Source of the DNA: Clostridia bacterium
Lineage (GTDB): Bacteria > Bacillota > Clostridia > Peptostreptococcales > Anaerovoracaceae
Reading direction: 5' to 3'
Assembly: GCA_910575405.1 (NCBI GenBank)
Contig: CAJTER010000011.1
Location: 49,212 to 113,211, forward strand
DNA: 64,000 bases
Under the pieces are notes generated by a model that saw only the letters and a program-made list of their open reading frames with translations, searched no databases and was not told the DNA's origin. Both the position numbers and the translations under genes were made by a program. Of the stretch, positions 9,530 through 18,777 are shown piece by piece. Every line of letters starts with the position of its first letter. Position 1 is the stretch's first letter.

Positions 9530-9585
9530 GTCAAGGACATTTTTTTAATTTGTAATAGGGAACTTATGTTCTGTTTTGCTTTCAG

Positions 9586-10290
9586 TCACAATGACATGGA
9601 CTGCCTTAATTCTGTATCGTTGACTAATTGAATAAAACTGGTGCTCGTATAATGGCATCCCTGAGCCGAATGAATTAATGTTTCTTTTGCCAGTTCAATT
9701 CCATGATCCTGGATCAGTTTCTTTACGGTCTCCAACACAAAATCTGCCTCTAATGAATCCCTCAGAACATAGGATAGGATCTGTTTGGTATATGCATCCA
9801 GAATCGTTGAAAGATACGCAAATGTCCCATGATATGGTATATAGGTAATATCCGTCAGCAGCACGTTCCTCGGGCCGCATTCCGTGAAGTTACGTTCCAA
9901 AAGATTATCTGCAACATGATTTGTTTGGAGCGCTTTAGCCATCCTTCTGTATAGATTCGCTTTTCTTATGGGCACATCAGCCCATATTTATCTATCAGTC
10001 GTCTTATTTTCTTTACATTCATGATGACCGGAGGATTCCAGTGAACCATGCACATATAGATGCTCCGTGCCCCCTTTCCGATATCTGCGCTGGTTGTATG
10101 CCTTCAAAATTAGCTTAAAGTCCTCCCGGTCTTTCTGTTCCCGTTCCTCCCCGACATCTGCCGAATTGATCCATCTGTAATATCCGGAACGGGAAACCCC
10201 TGCTATCTCGCACAGCATCTTTACACTCAGCTGGTTATCTTCCGTCTGCAGCGTCTTTTGTGTCGCTTCAAATTTCCATCCGCACCCCAT
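9586..10290 (-). pseudogene. IS3 transposase orfB, frameshifted and truncated
   Basis: Two pieces in different frames make up an rve-type transposase. The upstream piece (10290 to 9988) contains the helical region MLCEIAGVSRSGYYRWI typical of the start of orfB. The downstream piece (9975 to 9586) contains the integrase core with DITYIPYHGTFAYLSTILDAY (first catalytic Asp) and HSAQGCHYTS (second Asp region replaced by Q-G-C-H, usually HSDQG). It stops after RQSMSL, just where the stretch leading to the catalytic Glu should follow, so the last third is gone. It cannot encode an active transposase. Confidence 0.8.
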
Positions 10291-10518
10291 CAGGAGTTCC
10301 TCACTGCTGTATGTTCTGCTTTGACAATTTTTTTAGAAATTCCACTTCTTGGCAGCAGATACTTTACTTCATTCAAGATGCTTGTCAGGGCCTCTTTCGA
10401 CTCGATCGATGTCCCCTCTGGTATGGACAGTTCCTCCAATATTTTTCTCGGCGCCCTTCCTGCCTGATAGGCCGTCCAAAAGGCTTTCTTAAACTCCACT
10501 GTAAAGGTCCATTTGATG
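10290..10518 (-). pseudogene. IS3 orfA remnant
   Basis: A short frame (WTFTVEFKKAFWTAYQAGRA, then PRKILEELSIPEGTS) resembles the small HTH protein encoded by orfA of IS3-type elements. No good start codon exists: an in-frame TAG lies just upstream. It overlaps the start of the orfB remnant, as orfA and orfB usually do for frameshift expression. Confidence 0.55.
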
Positions 10519-10797
10519 GGTTCCTACACCGTTCTTTCCTGTCTACTTTCAGGGATTTGTTTCCTTGTTATTGTGTCCACTTTTTAGGTTCCTTCCCTGT
10601 TTCTATCGTTCCACAGTCTGGTCAGAGCCCAATCTGCCTATGTATCCAGTTCCTTTGTGTATCTCCTTGTTCCAGGTGTCTACGGTTTGGGATTCCTCTC
10701 ATTCTTTCAGACCTAGCAAACACACATTCTTTCCCCTAGCGGTAATCAACATTTCATGCAATCCCTTTCTCTTGTCGTGTCCATCTTATAGTGTACA

Positions 10798-10890
10798 TTA
10801 TAAGACGCTATCCTTGATCTTGCGCTTTACGATTTCCTCTTCCGTATATAAGGGCGTATCTGCATGATTATTTTTGTCCGATTTGTTCAT
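10798..10890 (-). pseudogene. 5' fragment of an Rpn-family nuclease gene (second copy)
   Basis: About 30 codons (MNKSDKNNHADTPLYTEEEI, then VKRKIKDSV and a stop) match the N-terminus of the intact gene that starts at 22879. The rest was removed at the edge of the IS3-type element. The fragment keeps its own upstream region and forms the left arm of the direct repeat around the CRISPR-Cas locus. Confidence 0.85.
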
Positions 10891-10989
10891 GATAGGTTCC
10901 AATTCTTTTACCTTCCTCAGTGCTGCTTACCGTTCGTCTATGTGCTCTTATTTATCATATATGCAGCTCCTTCTCAACTTGTGTTTTCT
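10802..10989. repeat. Direct repeat, left copy, flanking the CRISPR-Cas island
   Basis: This 188-bp stretch matches 22791-22979 in the same orientation with about nine substitutions and one single-base gap (about 95 % identity by eye). It holds the first ~30 codons of an Rpn nuclease gene and about 100 bases upstream of it. Similarity stops abruptly at both edges. The repeat period is about 11,989 bp. Confidence 0.9.
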
Positions 10990-11067
10990 GATGATTCAAT
11001 CAGCGTATAAGTTTCAATATTCCCCATTCAAATCTTCATAACGCCACGAGCAAATCTCTCTGTATTG

Positions 11068-13403
11068 ATTTACATTACACTCTGCTAAAGATTCAATTCA
11101 ATGCTTGCGTCAACGATGCTTGCATCCACTCCACTTTACATTACACTCTGCTAAAGATTCAATCAACGAATGAGACTATGGGGGATTTAGAACGGAACAT
11201 CTTTACATTACACTCTGCTAAAGATTCAATGACGATTGCAAAAGTAGGGAGCACGGGGAATTCTACTTTACATTACACTCTGCTAAAGATTCAATCGTGC
11301 AGGGCAGTCCTTTGCGATTTTTGCATCACTCTTTACATTACACTCTGCTAAAGATTCAATTTGCTTCCATGGGTGCGCTTATCGGCAAGCCGGTTGCTTT
11401 ACATTACACTCTGCTAAAGATTCAATTTCGAGGTGTATATAAGAACAACTTTGGTGAATCAACTTTACATTACACTCTGCTAAAGATTCAATCTGGAGGG
11501 ATGCTGACACTGGTAGGAACGAATTCTCCTTTACATTACACTCTGCTAAAGATTCAATTCCGCTCCTTTTTCTGTCACGATTGGATCAAAAGATCTTTAC
11601 ATTACACTCTGCTAAAGATTCAATTGCGTGAGCAGGAAAAAGTTGACGCACTTGCTTCCACTTTACATTACACTCTGCTAAAGATTCAATCTCTGCTTGA
11701 GATCGGCGGATCGTATCAAAAGACGACTTTACATTACACTCTGCTAAAGATTCAATGGTCAAAAAAAGAGGTCCTACTAGATCTATTTAAAGCTTTACAT
11801 TACACTCTGCTAAAGATTCAATATGTAGATGCGCCAGAAGCCGCAGGCGGCGATTTAACTTTACATTACACTCTGCTAAAGATTCAATGAAATCTATACA
11901 AATGGATGGCGAGATGTGTGGAATCTTTACATTACACTCTGCTAAAGATTCAATATACATCGTGATGCAGCAAAAGCGACCGATCATCAACTTTACATTA
12001 CACTCTGCTAAAGATTCAATTAGACCAAGGCAAAGATTATATTATGCCAAAGGAGTGGCTTTACATTACACTCTGCTAAAGATTCAATCACAAAGCGATA
12101 TAATATAAGCAGGCAGCAGGTTACCTTTACATTACACTCTGCTAAAGATTCAATTGAGTCTGGTAAAAAAGTCTATGAAAAGATGATTGCACTTTACATT
12201 ACACTCTGCTAAAGATTCAATTGGGTATGGTTTATGTTCCTATTTTTCATCATGGCACTTTACATTACACTCTGCTAAAGATTCAATCCGGAGACGGACG
12301 AAATAGAAAAAGTTGATCTTTCCTTTACATTACACTCTGCTAAAGATTCAATCAGGCATTCCGCAGTATATTCCTCTGAAGTATTCGCTTTACATTACAC
12401 TCTGCTAAAGATTCAATTGAGCCGGAGCGGGGATATGATGAAACATATTTTAACTTTACATTACACTCTGCTAAAGATTCAATGCTGTCTGTGGTCCGAC
12501 AGAAAAAGGATGGTCTTCTCTTTACATTACACTCTGCTAAAGATTCAATGATCCCCGTGCAACAACTTGAAAAGCATTGATGGGACTTTACATTACACTC
12601 TGCTAAAGATTCAATTTTTTTCGGAAAAGCGAAAAACAGTGATGGATCGTACTTTACATTACACTCTGCTAAAGATTCAATGTATTGGTTCGGCAGTCCT
12701 CTGCAGAGCCTGGGAAACTTTACATTACACTCTGCTAAAGATTCAATTGTAATGACAGTTCGGGGGATGCTTTTAGCACTTCCCTTTACATTACACTCTG
12801 CTAAAGATTCAATAAGCGGAACCTTTTATAAGCAGATCCGTCATGCAGGCTTTACATTACACTCTGCTAAAGATTCAATCCTCCAAGCTTAATTGAATTG
12901 GGGCTGATGTCGATCTTTACATTACACTCTGCTAAAGATTCAATCCGCCTTCCACAAGCGGATAAATTACAATCTCATACTTTACATTACACTCTGCTAA
13001 AGATTCAATCAGGCAATCCCGGCTGACGTAACAGTTCGGGGACCTTTACATTACACTCTGCTAAAGATTCAATTCAAGCTCACTCCACCATTCGATCGCC
13101 GTATTGTGCTTTACATTACACTCTGCTAAAGATTCAATGGGTTGTTTTATTTCCTTTAGAGCCGTCTTTTTCGTCTTTACATTACACTCTGCTAAAGATT
13201 CAATCGGTACCCGCTTTCCTCGGTACCACCGTTTTAATCTCTTTACATTACACTCTGCTAAAGATTCAATATCAAGAAATTGACGGATGGCAAGGTGATC
13301 TGAATATCTTTACATTACACTCTGCTAAAGATTCAATCGCCACAGGGTTATCGGTCTGTACAAATTCTACAACCTTTACATTACACTCTGCTAAAGATTC
13401 AAT
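11068..13403 (-). CRISPR. CRISPR array, 36 repeats and 35 spacers
   Basis: A 30-base repeat (plus strand begins CTTTACATTA, ends GCTAAAGATTCAAT) recurs 36 times with spacers of 34-38 bases, mostly 36. I find the repeats identical except the first on the plus strand (11068), which starts with A instead of C. The transcribed strand is most likely the minus strand: read that way the repeat ends in ATGTAAAG, similar to the 8-base crRNA handle of clostridial type I-B arrays, and the array follows the minus-strand cas operon. The variant repeat at 11068 is then the old, leader-distal end, as expected. Open frames running through the array are artefacts of the repeat length. Confidence 0.98.
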
Positions 13404-13585
13404 CCATCCCTCGCACCTGCGCAAATTGCAACGCTTTTAGCCCAGCAAATTGTCGACCTCTCTGCAGCCCATTCAGAATCACTATTAAAACCCACCTTCA
13501 GATGTCCATTACCCCATCTAAGAAATGAAATTTCAACCTTTGTCGACACCCCGCTATTTTTGCAGTATGGTAGGCCGACAGAGTT
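13404..13585 (-). promoter_or_regulatory. CRISPR leader
   Basis: The 182 bases between the cas2 stop and the first repeat hold no gene. On the minus strand they include two GTCGAC sites (GGTGTCGACAAAGG and GAGGTCGACAATTT, about 110 bases apart), a motif I associate with type I leaders. Position and orientation fit the leader, the promoter for the array and the site of new spacer entry. Confidence 0.75.
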
Positions 13586-13864
13586 TTAAAGGAACCTGGA
13601 CGTTCTATCCTCTGCCTTGCCCCAGAATTCTTTTTGCAGCCACTTCTGATCCCGGCTGGAAAAGACAATGAGCGAGTCCTTATCCTTCCGAATCAATTTT
13701 TGAAGCTCAGCTTTTAGCGCCATGAGCTGAGATTGCTTCATGTCGCCTTCAAATACCGAATTCTGAATATGGGATAAATATTTCTTACAACATTTAAAAA
13801 CTTTAGGAAGGATTTTTTTGCCTTCATCGTCCACTACAATATCATATACTAAAATTATGTACAT
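13586..13864 (-). CDS. cas2: CRISPR-associated endonuclease Cas2
   Basis: The 92-residue protein MYIILVYDIVVDDEGK has the Cas2 ferredoxin-like fold signature with the Asp of the first strand (VYDI). I start it at the internal ATG at 13864, because a longer GTG-initiated frame would add a basic, non-conserved 15-residue extension overlapping cas1. Cas2 forms the Cas1-Cas2 integrase that inserts new spacers next to the leader. It is the last gene of the cas operon, 35 bases after cas1 and 182 bases before the array. Confidence 0.93.
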   Translation of the reverse strand: MYIILVYDIVVDDEGKKILPKVFKCCKKYLSHIQNSVFEGDMKQSQLMALKAELQKLIRKDKDSLIVFSSRDQKWLQKEFWGKAEDRTSRFL

Positions 13865-13899
13865 TTTATCACCCGTTCGTTGTTTTTTCCTTTTGAGGG

Positions 13900-14892
13900 T
13901 TACCACCACATTTCAAATCCGTGGTATTCTTTTTCCCCGATTAAATGTTTGATCAGCTTATATGCTTCCAATCGAATTAAGTATTGATAGGAGACTGATT
14001 TTCCCAGGTCTCTATGTTTAATGGTTTTTTTCATTCTTTCATCCAGCTCTCCTAAAATCAGTTGGGACGCTTCTTTTTTCAGCTTGAGTCCTTCCATGTC
14101 GTTCATAAAGCTGCCATCCGTAATTTGTTTTCGGTTGAGCAGAGAAAAAATCAGGCGATCGCCGATCAGCGGTTTGAAAATCTCGGCAATATCCAGACAT
14201 AAGGAAAAACGCCTAGTTCCGGGTTCGTGCAAATAACTGATGGTCGGGTTCAGCTGCGTGCGGTAAAGCTCGGTGAGAACCTTGGTGTAAATCAGGGAAT
14301 TCACAAAGGAGATCAGGCTGTTGATCCTGTTATCCGGCGGATGCATCACGCGTTTTTCAAATTGGATATCCGGATCAATGATTGTATCCCACTCATGATA
14401 ATAAATTTTTCGTATGTTTCCCTCGATCCCCATCAGTTCTTTGATGTTCTTTTGGCTGTCAATTTGCTTTCGGTAATGCTCAATCTGCTTCATGGGAAGC
14501 TCTAAATCTTTACCTCTTCCATTATAATAGCGTAAATTGCGATAAATATTGGAAGAAGCTGCCTGTATAAACTTTTTGGCAAGTTCCAGGCGTTTTTCTG
14601 GATCCGAATAACATTCTACCTGTTTGACCAGCAGTCTCCCGGCTAATAACTGTTCTCTGGGATAAAAGCTTCCTGCGTAAAACTGGTAATAGTTGAAAAC
14701 ATGCAGAATAATGCCTTTCTGCGCCAGAAAGTTCAGCAGTTTAGTATTGAGAGACATTTCTGACATAATATAGATATCTTCGATCTGTTCCACTGGCAGA
14801 TCCCGCTTTTCTCCCTTGCTGTCTGTAAACTGCAGCGTATTATCTTTGCGCGATAGTTTCCCATTTGAGTATATATAATAACTTCCATCCAT
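13900..14892 (-). CDS. cas1: CRISPR-associated endonuclease/integrase Cas1
   Basis: The 330-residue protein is full length for type I-B Cas1. The N-terminal beta domain is followed by the helical catalytic domain with the metal ligands E157 (GIEGNIRK), H222 (YLHEPG) and the D234/E237 region (CLDIAEIFKP). It should be an active spacer integrase with Cas2. A 51-base gap, larger than elsewhere in the operon, separates it from cas4 and could carry an extra promoter for the adaptation genes. The ATG follows GGAGGTGTATT. Confidence 0.97.
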   Translation of the reverse strand: MDGSYYIYSNGKLSRKDNTLQFTDSKGEKRDLPVEQIEDIYIMSEMSLNTKLLNFLAQKGIILHVFNYYQFYAGSFYPREQLLAGRLLVKQVECYSDPEKRLELAKKFIQAASSNIYRNLRYYNGRGKDLELPMKQIEHYRKQIDSQKNIKELMGIEGNIRKIYYHEWDTIIDPDIQFEKRVMHPPDNRINSLISFVNSLIYTKVLTELYRTQLNPTISYLHEPGTRRFSLCLDIAEIFKPLIGDRLIFSLLNRKQITDGSFMNDMEGLKLKKEASQLILGELDERMKKTIKHRDLGKSVSYQYLIRLEAYKLIKHLIGEKEYHGFEMWW

Positions 14893-14943
14893 AATACACC
14901 TCCGTACATTAGTGTAGTATATGGTTATTTGAAGGACGCTGTA

Positions 14944-15444
14944 CTAAATAAAGCACAAATCAAAGTAAGCGCAAGATTTGCAAATATTCTTTTTTGCAGC
15001 AGATGCTGGCAACTCCTGCGCTGAGATGCTGGAAATTTCGCCCAATATCGTTTTTAACTGTGTCTCATCCTCTTCACTCAGCTCCACCATAACCGATTTT
15101 TTCAGCAGTGGATAGTCGATTTTTCCTTTCAAGTCTTCCATGCCTTTCTGCTTCAAATAATATAAGTAATACTTCACCTGCCATATGGAAGCCTCTTCGA
15201 CCTTGCGGCTTTTCTTGATTTCATGGAGGATGTTGCTTTCTCTGATAAAATCAATGTTAATGGTTTGATCAATATTAATGTGCTTTTCTTCCCTGGCATA
15301 AGCGGTTTCATCCAGCAGCTTTCCCACTTTCACATCCTCGCTTCCATGCTCCATTTGAATTTCGTGAAGAAAGTACCACAGCTTCTTCTTACAGACAAAA
15401 TAATAGTAAACCATAACGCCGGTTATTCGGTTCTGGCTGTTCAT
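14944..15444 (-). CDS. cas4: CRISPR-associated exonuclease Cas4
   Basis: The 166-residue RecB-like protein has the Fe-S cysteines at C18 (VCKKKLWYF) and C155, C158, C164 (CKSCAYFDLC) at the C-terminus, with the nuclease core between them (GKLLDETAY, then a middle region with EIKKSRKVEEASIWQVKYY including the E-x-K and QVxxY motifs). Cas4 trims prespacers and selects PAM-proximal ends for Cas1-Cas2. It lies between cas3 and cas1, the usual place in type I-B operons. All expected motifs are present. Confidence 0.96.
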   Translation of the reverse strand: MNSQNRITGVMVYYYFVCKKKLWYFLHEIQMEHGSEDVKVGKLLDETAYAREEKHINIDQTINIDFIRESNILHEIKKSRKVEEASIWQVKYYLYYLKQKGMEDLKGKIDYPLLKKSVMVELSEEDETQLKTILGEISSISAQELPASAAKKNICKSCAYFDLCFI

Positions 15445-15465
15445 CTTCTGCTCTCCCTAAAACAC

Positions 15466-17661
15466 TTACAAAAATTGAGATGGTCTTTGTTCCGCGTGCT
15501 CTACTGAGTCCTGTTTTTTTAGCATAAAGCCCTTTTCCCTGCTGTAATCGCAGTCCACGATGGGAATGCGTTCCTTTTTTCCTATTTTTAATTCTTCTGG
15601 GCACCGGCAGGCCTCGAATCGGTATTTGCTGATGGATACCGAATATTGATAAATGCGCTCCCTGGCCTGAACCTTATCCCTGGCGGAAAGCTCCGGCTTG
15701 TTTAGGTTCTCAAGCTGCTCCTGAATAAAAGCTTCGTGCCGTAGGTAAACACTTTCCGGTATCACACCTACGGACTGGATATTGCGCAGGACTACATCTT
15801 TTTTCGCTTTTTCATACATAAAGAGGTTATCAATATATTCATACACTTCTTCGTATTTTTTTGCATAATCGCTGCCCTCCATGTTTTCTGCCGAAAGGGC
15901 TTCCTCAATGAGCTGTGTTTTTTCCGCTTCTGTCAGCAGCCCATCCACGGATTTGATGGCTTCATAAGAGCAACTATAAATAGTATCATCTACAAATTTC
16001 ATCGCCTTTCCCTGTTTTTGCAGGTAGACAAAGCAATTGTAATGTTCTATGGATTTCATGCCTTTGCGGTTGCAACGTCCCATTCTCTGAAACAAGGAGA
16101 ACAGATCCGACAATTCCGTAAAGAGATAGTCAAAGTCAACGTCCAGGCTTGCTTCTACAATAGATGTGGCAATCCAGATTTTATAGCCGCCTGTATCGCC
16201 TCCCGTCTTTCCGTCCTCTAAAATCAAAGTCTCTTTTTCGCTCCGATCCAGGGCAATAAACTGGCTGTGCAGAAGATTCACCTCTGTACCGCAGTCCTTC
16301 AGCTCATCGTGCATCTGCTGTGCAATTTCGATGGAGTTGCAAACTACGAGGATGGTTTTTCCCGGCAAGTTCCCATCCTTCAGCTGCCGGTAAAACGCAA
16401 GGACATCCTCTGAATTTAAAAGTGCATCTCTCACTTTCACATTGTGGCGGATCAGGCCCTGGCCCGAAAAGTCTGCTTCTGCCGCCTCCTGTCCCAGAGC
16501 TTCTCGGAGTTTTTTTCTTGCAAAGGGCGGCATGGTGGCCGTCAGAATGGCAATCTGCCCTCCCATTTTATGAATCCAGTTTATTCCGTAAATAAGATAG
16601 GCCAGCAGCTCCGGATCGTAAACCTGGATTTCGTCAATAACAATTTTGGAGTAGGAAAAAGTTGCCAACTTGTATTCATATCCCGGATATTGATAAACAA
16701 AATCAAAGAGCTGATCCATAGTGCAAATGGTCAGGGGCAGGGCCATTTGTCTGCTCCTGGTGTAGTATTCCAGCGGATCTTCTTCCCTGCCAGCTTCCTG
16801 TTGTTTTAAATAATAGCTCATGGTACCCGAATGAAGCAGAGCCAGGCATTCTTCTTTGTCTCCGCTGATGATTTCTCCCTGGATTCGATGGTACATGGCG
16901 TTGATGGCGGTCCGCAGGGGCAGGACGAAAAAGCCCTTTGCGTTTCCCATCCAGAGCAGGGCTGCTTCTGTTTTTCCCATGCCAGTAGGGGCGGAAACCA
17001 GCAGGTTCGTGTCCTTGTGGTTTTGGCAGAAAATCTGCAGATCGTTCCATTTGGCCTGGCTGTCCTTCTCCTGCCAGCTGTGAAGCAGGTTCTCCATATC
17101 CTGCTGCAGAAAGTCATGGGGATATTCACAGGTAATCCCCGCGCTGGCACTGTAGTCGCACCTGTGGAGCAGGCCTTTTACTAAAATGGCGTCTGGGACT
17201 CGATCTGCCAGGACCTTGTAGCAACGGGCCTCCTTTATTTTCTTTTTTACATACTTTTTGTAAGGCTCCAGCAGCTTGTCGATCAAATCGCCTTTATTTT
17301 TAATCACAGACTTGATCTCTCCGTGGTGGTGATGGTATAAAACTGCCGCCGCCACAATCTGGTAGTCCTCTTTTGAGTCCATCTCTTTTTCATCCACGAA
17401 AAAATAGGATAGGATGTTGTGGGGGATTTCCTTTGACTCCTGAAACTTGTATTTTTTCTCGATCCTCTGCTGAAATTCCTGATTTATTTTGCCATAATCG
17501 TGATATTCGCAAGTCTTTATCAAAAGCTTTTCAATGCGCGAATCTTTTACGCAACCCAAACGAATCAGAGTCTGGGCCTCTTCTGTCACCAGATCAGTAT
17601 GCTCTCGTATGGACTGGTTTTCTTTGGCTTTTGCCTGTTTTAAAAGTTCTTCCGGCAGCAT
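15466..17661 (-). CDS. cas3: CRISPR-associated helicase/nuclease Cas3 (HD and DExD/H domains)
   Basis: The 731-residue protein starts with an HD nuclease domain (H21, H54-D55 in EYHDYGK, later HHHHG near 110-113) and continues with an SF2 helicase: Walker A SAPTGMGKT (223-231), Walker B IDEIQ (342-346, with Gln in place of the usual His of DExH), motif III LTATMPP near 375, and motif VI QRMGRCNRKG. Cas3 is recruited by Cascade to bound DNA, nicks it and degrades it while unwinding. HD and helicase are fused in one chain. It is 9 bases downstream of cas5 and looks intact. Confidence 0.97.
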   Translation of the reverse strand: MLPEELLKQAKAKENQSIREHTDLVTEEAQTLIRLGCVKDSRIEKLLIKTCEYHDYGKINQEFQQRIEKKYKFQESKEIPHNILSYFFVDEKEMDSKEDYQIVAAAVLYHHHHGEIKSVIKNKGDLIDKLLEPYKKYVKKKIKEARCYKVLADRVPDAILVKGLLHRCDYSASAGITCEYPHDFLQQDMENLLHSWQEKDSQAKWNDLQIFCQNHKDTNLLVSAPTGMGKTEAALLWMGNAKGFFVLPLRTAINAMYHRIQGEIISGDKEECLALLHSGTMSYYLKQQEAGREEDPLEYYTRSRQMALPLTICTMDQLFDFVYQYPGYEYKLATFSYSKIVIDEIQVYDPELLAYLIYGINWIHKMGGQIAILTATMPPFARKKLREALGQEAAEADFSGQGLIRHNVKVRDALLNSEDVLAFYRQLKDGNLPGKTILVVCNSIEIAQQMHDELKDCGTEVNLLHSQFIALDRSEKETLILEDGKTGGDTGGYKIWIATSIVEASLDVDFDYLFTELSDLFSLFQRMGRCNRKGMKSIEHYNCFVYLQKQGKAMKFVDDTIYSCSYEAIKSVDGLLTEAEKTQLIEEALSAENMEGSDYAKKYEEVYEYIDNLFMYEKAKKDVVLRNIQSVGVIPESVYLRHEAFIQEQLENLNKPELSARDKVQARERIYQYSVSISKYRFEACRCPEELKIGKKERIPIVDCDYSREKGFMLKKQDSVEHAEQRPSQFL

Positions 17662-17670
17662 AGTTTCTCC

Positions 17671-18765
17671 TTAAATCAGATTTACCAGATACGTTTCACC
17701 ATCTTCTTCCTCGGGGATATCTGCATAAATATGTTCCATATCGGTATTCGGTTCTGCATAATGTCCCGACGCATATACCACCGCTTTTTTATGAAACTGA
17801 CGTTTCCCTTCTGCGATGTGATAGTCCTTGTTGAGAAAATATCGTGTTCCCTGGGCCGTTATTCCCTCTGATTCCTCCATTATGATCCATTCGTTTTTAA
17901 CAGCCTTTGCTGCTACATATGCATAGTATCTGCTCTGGACAGACTCTTCCACCTCCCGGAGCTCCACCATCTGCGCATCGATGACTTCCACTGTATCCTC
18001 ACTACGTCCGATGGATTTCAAATTGTAAATGTTCTGCAGAATGTCCTCAAGGACCTCATGAGAGCTATGTATATGGAGGATCAGTTCCACATCAGTGAGG
18101 ATTTCATAATATTTTGGGCCTTTGGTCAAGGTACGAAAACGGGAATAGGGGATTTTGTAATGCTGCTCCTCGTAGTCCTTCAATCTCTTCTTCACCTGCT
18201 TGTCCAGTGCGGTCAGCTCTTTTTCCCTCGCCTTGATTCGCTCTAGACGCTCTTTATCATCCTTATATACTTCTTTACGCTGCTTCAAAGATGCTTTTAA
18301 TTTTTTAAGTTTCGGCTGGAAGCTCTCTTTGATGCGCTCTTTTTGGAAAGTGGAAATAGAGTCTTTCAAATCCTTCAGATCCCTGTATTCCTGCAAATAG
18401 GCTTCATTTTTGACCGCAATGGTAATGCCTTTATAAAAATCGTTGCCCTGTGATTTTTTGGCCTCCGCCACTTCCACATAGGCTCCCGACAGCAGATCCG
18501 GGCTCATCATTTTTACTAAAATGCCTCTGTCGTTTTGCAAGGAATTCAAAAAACAATGATCCGTGTAAACTTTTTTCTTCAGTCCTCCGTATGTTCCCTG
18601 AATGCTGACGTCCATTTCATGATATTCCCGGTATCCGCACATGCTATGAATGGCTCCAATTACGGTGGAAAAGGGCGGCAGAGGGTATGTCATTTTGTTG
18701 TCAATGGTTTCTTCCCTTCGGTAATTGGCGGTCCGCTGCTTTAAGCGAATTCTTACAGCTTCCAT
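17671..18765 (-). CDS. cas5: Cascade subunit Cas5 with long charged insertion
   Basis: The 364-residue protein has the Cas5 RAMP start (VRIRLKQRTANYRREETI) with PLPPFSTVIGAIHS near 28-41. It should cap the 5' handle of the crRNA in Cascade. Typical Cas5 proteins have about 210-260 residues; here about 75-80 very Lys/Glu-rich residues (about 125-203, rich in KERIKESF, KDDKERLERIKAREKEL) form a probable helical coiled coil inserted in the middle. The end (about 205-364) returns to normal Cas5-like sequence. No frameshift is needed to explain it. It lies 12 bases after cas7. Confidence 0.9.
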   Translation of the reverse strand: MEAVRIRLKQRTANYRREETIDNKMTYPLPPFSTVIGAIHSMCGYREYHEMDVSIQGTYGGLKKKVYTDHCFLNSLQNDRGILVKMMSPDLLSGAYVEVAEAKKSQGNDFYKGITIAVKNEAYLQEYRDLKDLKDSISTFQKERIKESFQPKLKKLKASLKQRKEVYKDDKERLERIKAREKELTALDKQVKKRLKDYEEQHYKIPYSRFRTLTKGPKYYEILTDVELILHIHSSHEVLEDILQNIYNLKSIGRSEDTVEVIDAQMVELREVEESVQSRYYAYVAAKAVKNEWIIMEESEGITAQGTRYFLNKDYHIAEGKRQFHKKAVVYASGHYAEPNTDMEHIYADIPEEEDGETYLVNLI

Positions 18766-18777
18766 AACCCTTCTCCT

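Larger units (their letters stand above)
9530..10797 (-). mobile_element. Degenerate IS3-family insertion sequence
   Basis: The ends are imperfect inverted repeats: TGTACCCCTTGTCAAGGACA at 9530 and, read from the other side, TGTACACTATAAGATGGACA ending at 10797. The length of 1268 bp is normal for IS3-family elements. Inside are broken orfA and orfB (separate entries). I see no target-site duplication: the left flank is the group II intron remnant and the right flank is the truncated Rpn gene copy, so adjacent deletions have probably occurred. About 300 bases at 10500-10797 hold no clear reading frame. Confidence 0.75.

Noticed and set aside
10260..10867. Plus-strand frames opposite the IS3-type element
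   Set aside because: They are shadows of transposase remnants and of the Rpn gene start.
10990..11067. Possible degenerate extra repeat left of the array (GATTCAAT at 10993)
   Set aside because: Only eight bases match, and the spacing does not fit a repeat-spacer unit.
11297..12892. Open frames running through the CRISPR array (for example 11297-11890 and 12680-12892)
   Set aside because: They come from the 30-base repeat read in frame every 66 bases; they have no ribosome binding site and the array is transcribed from the other strand.
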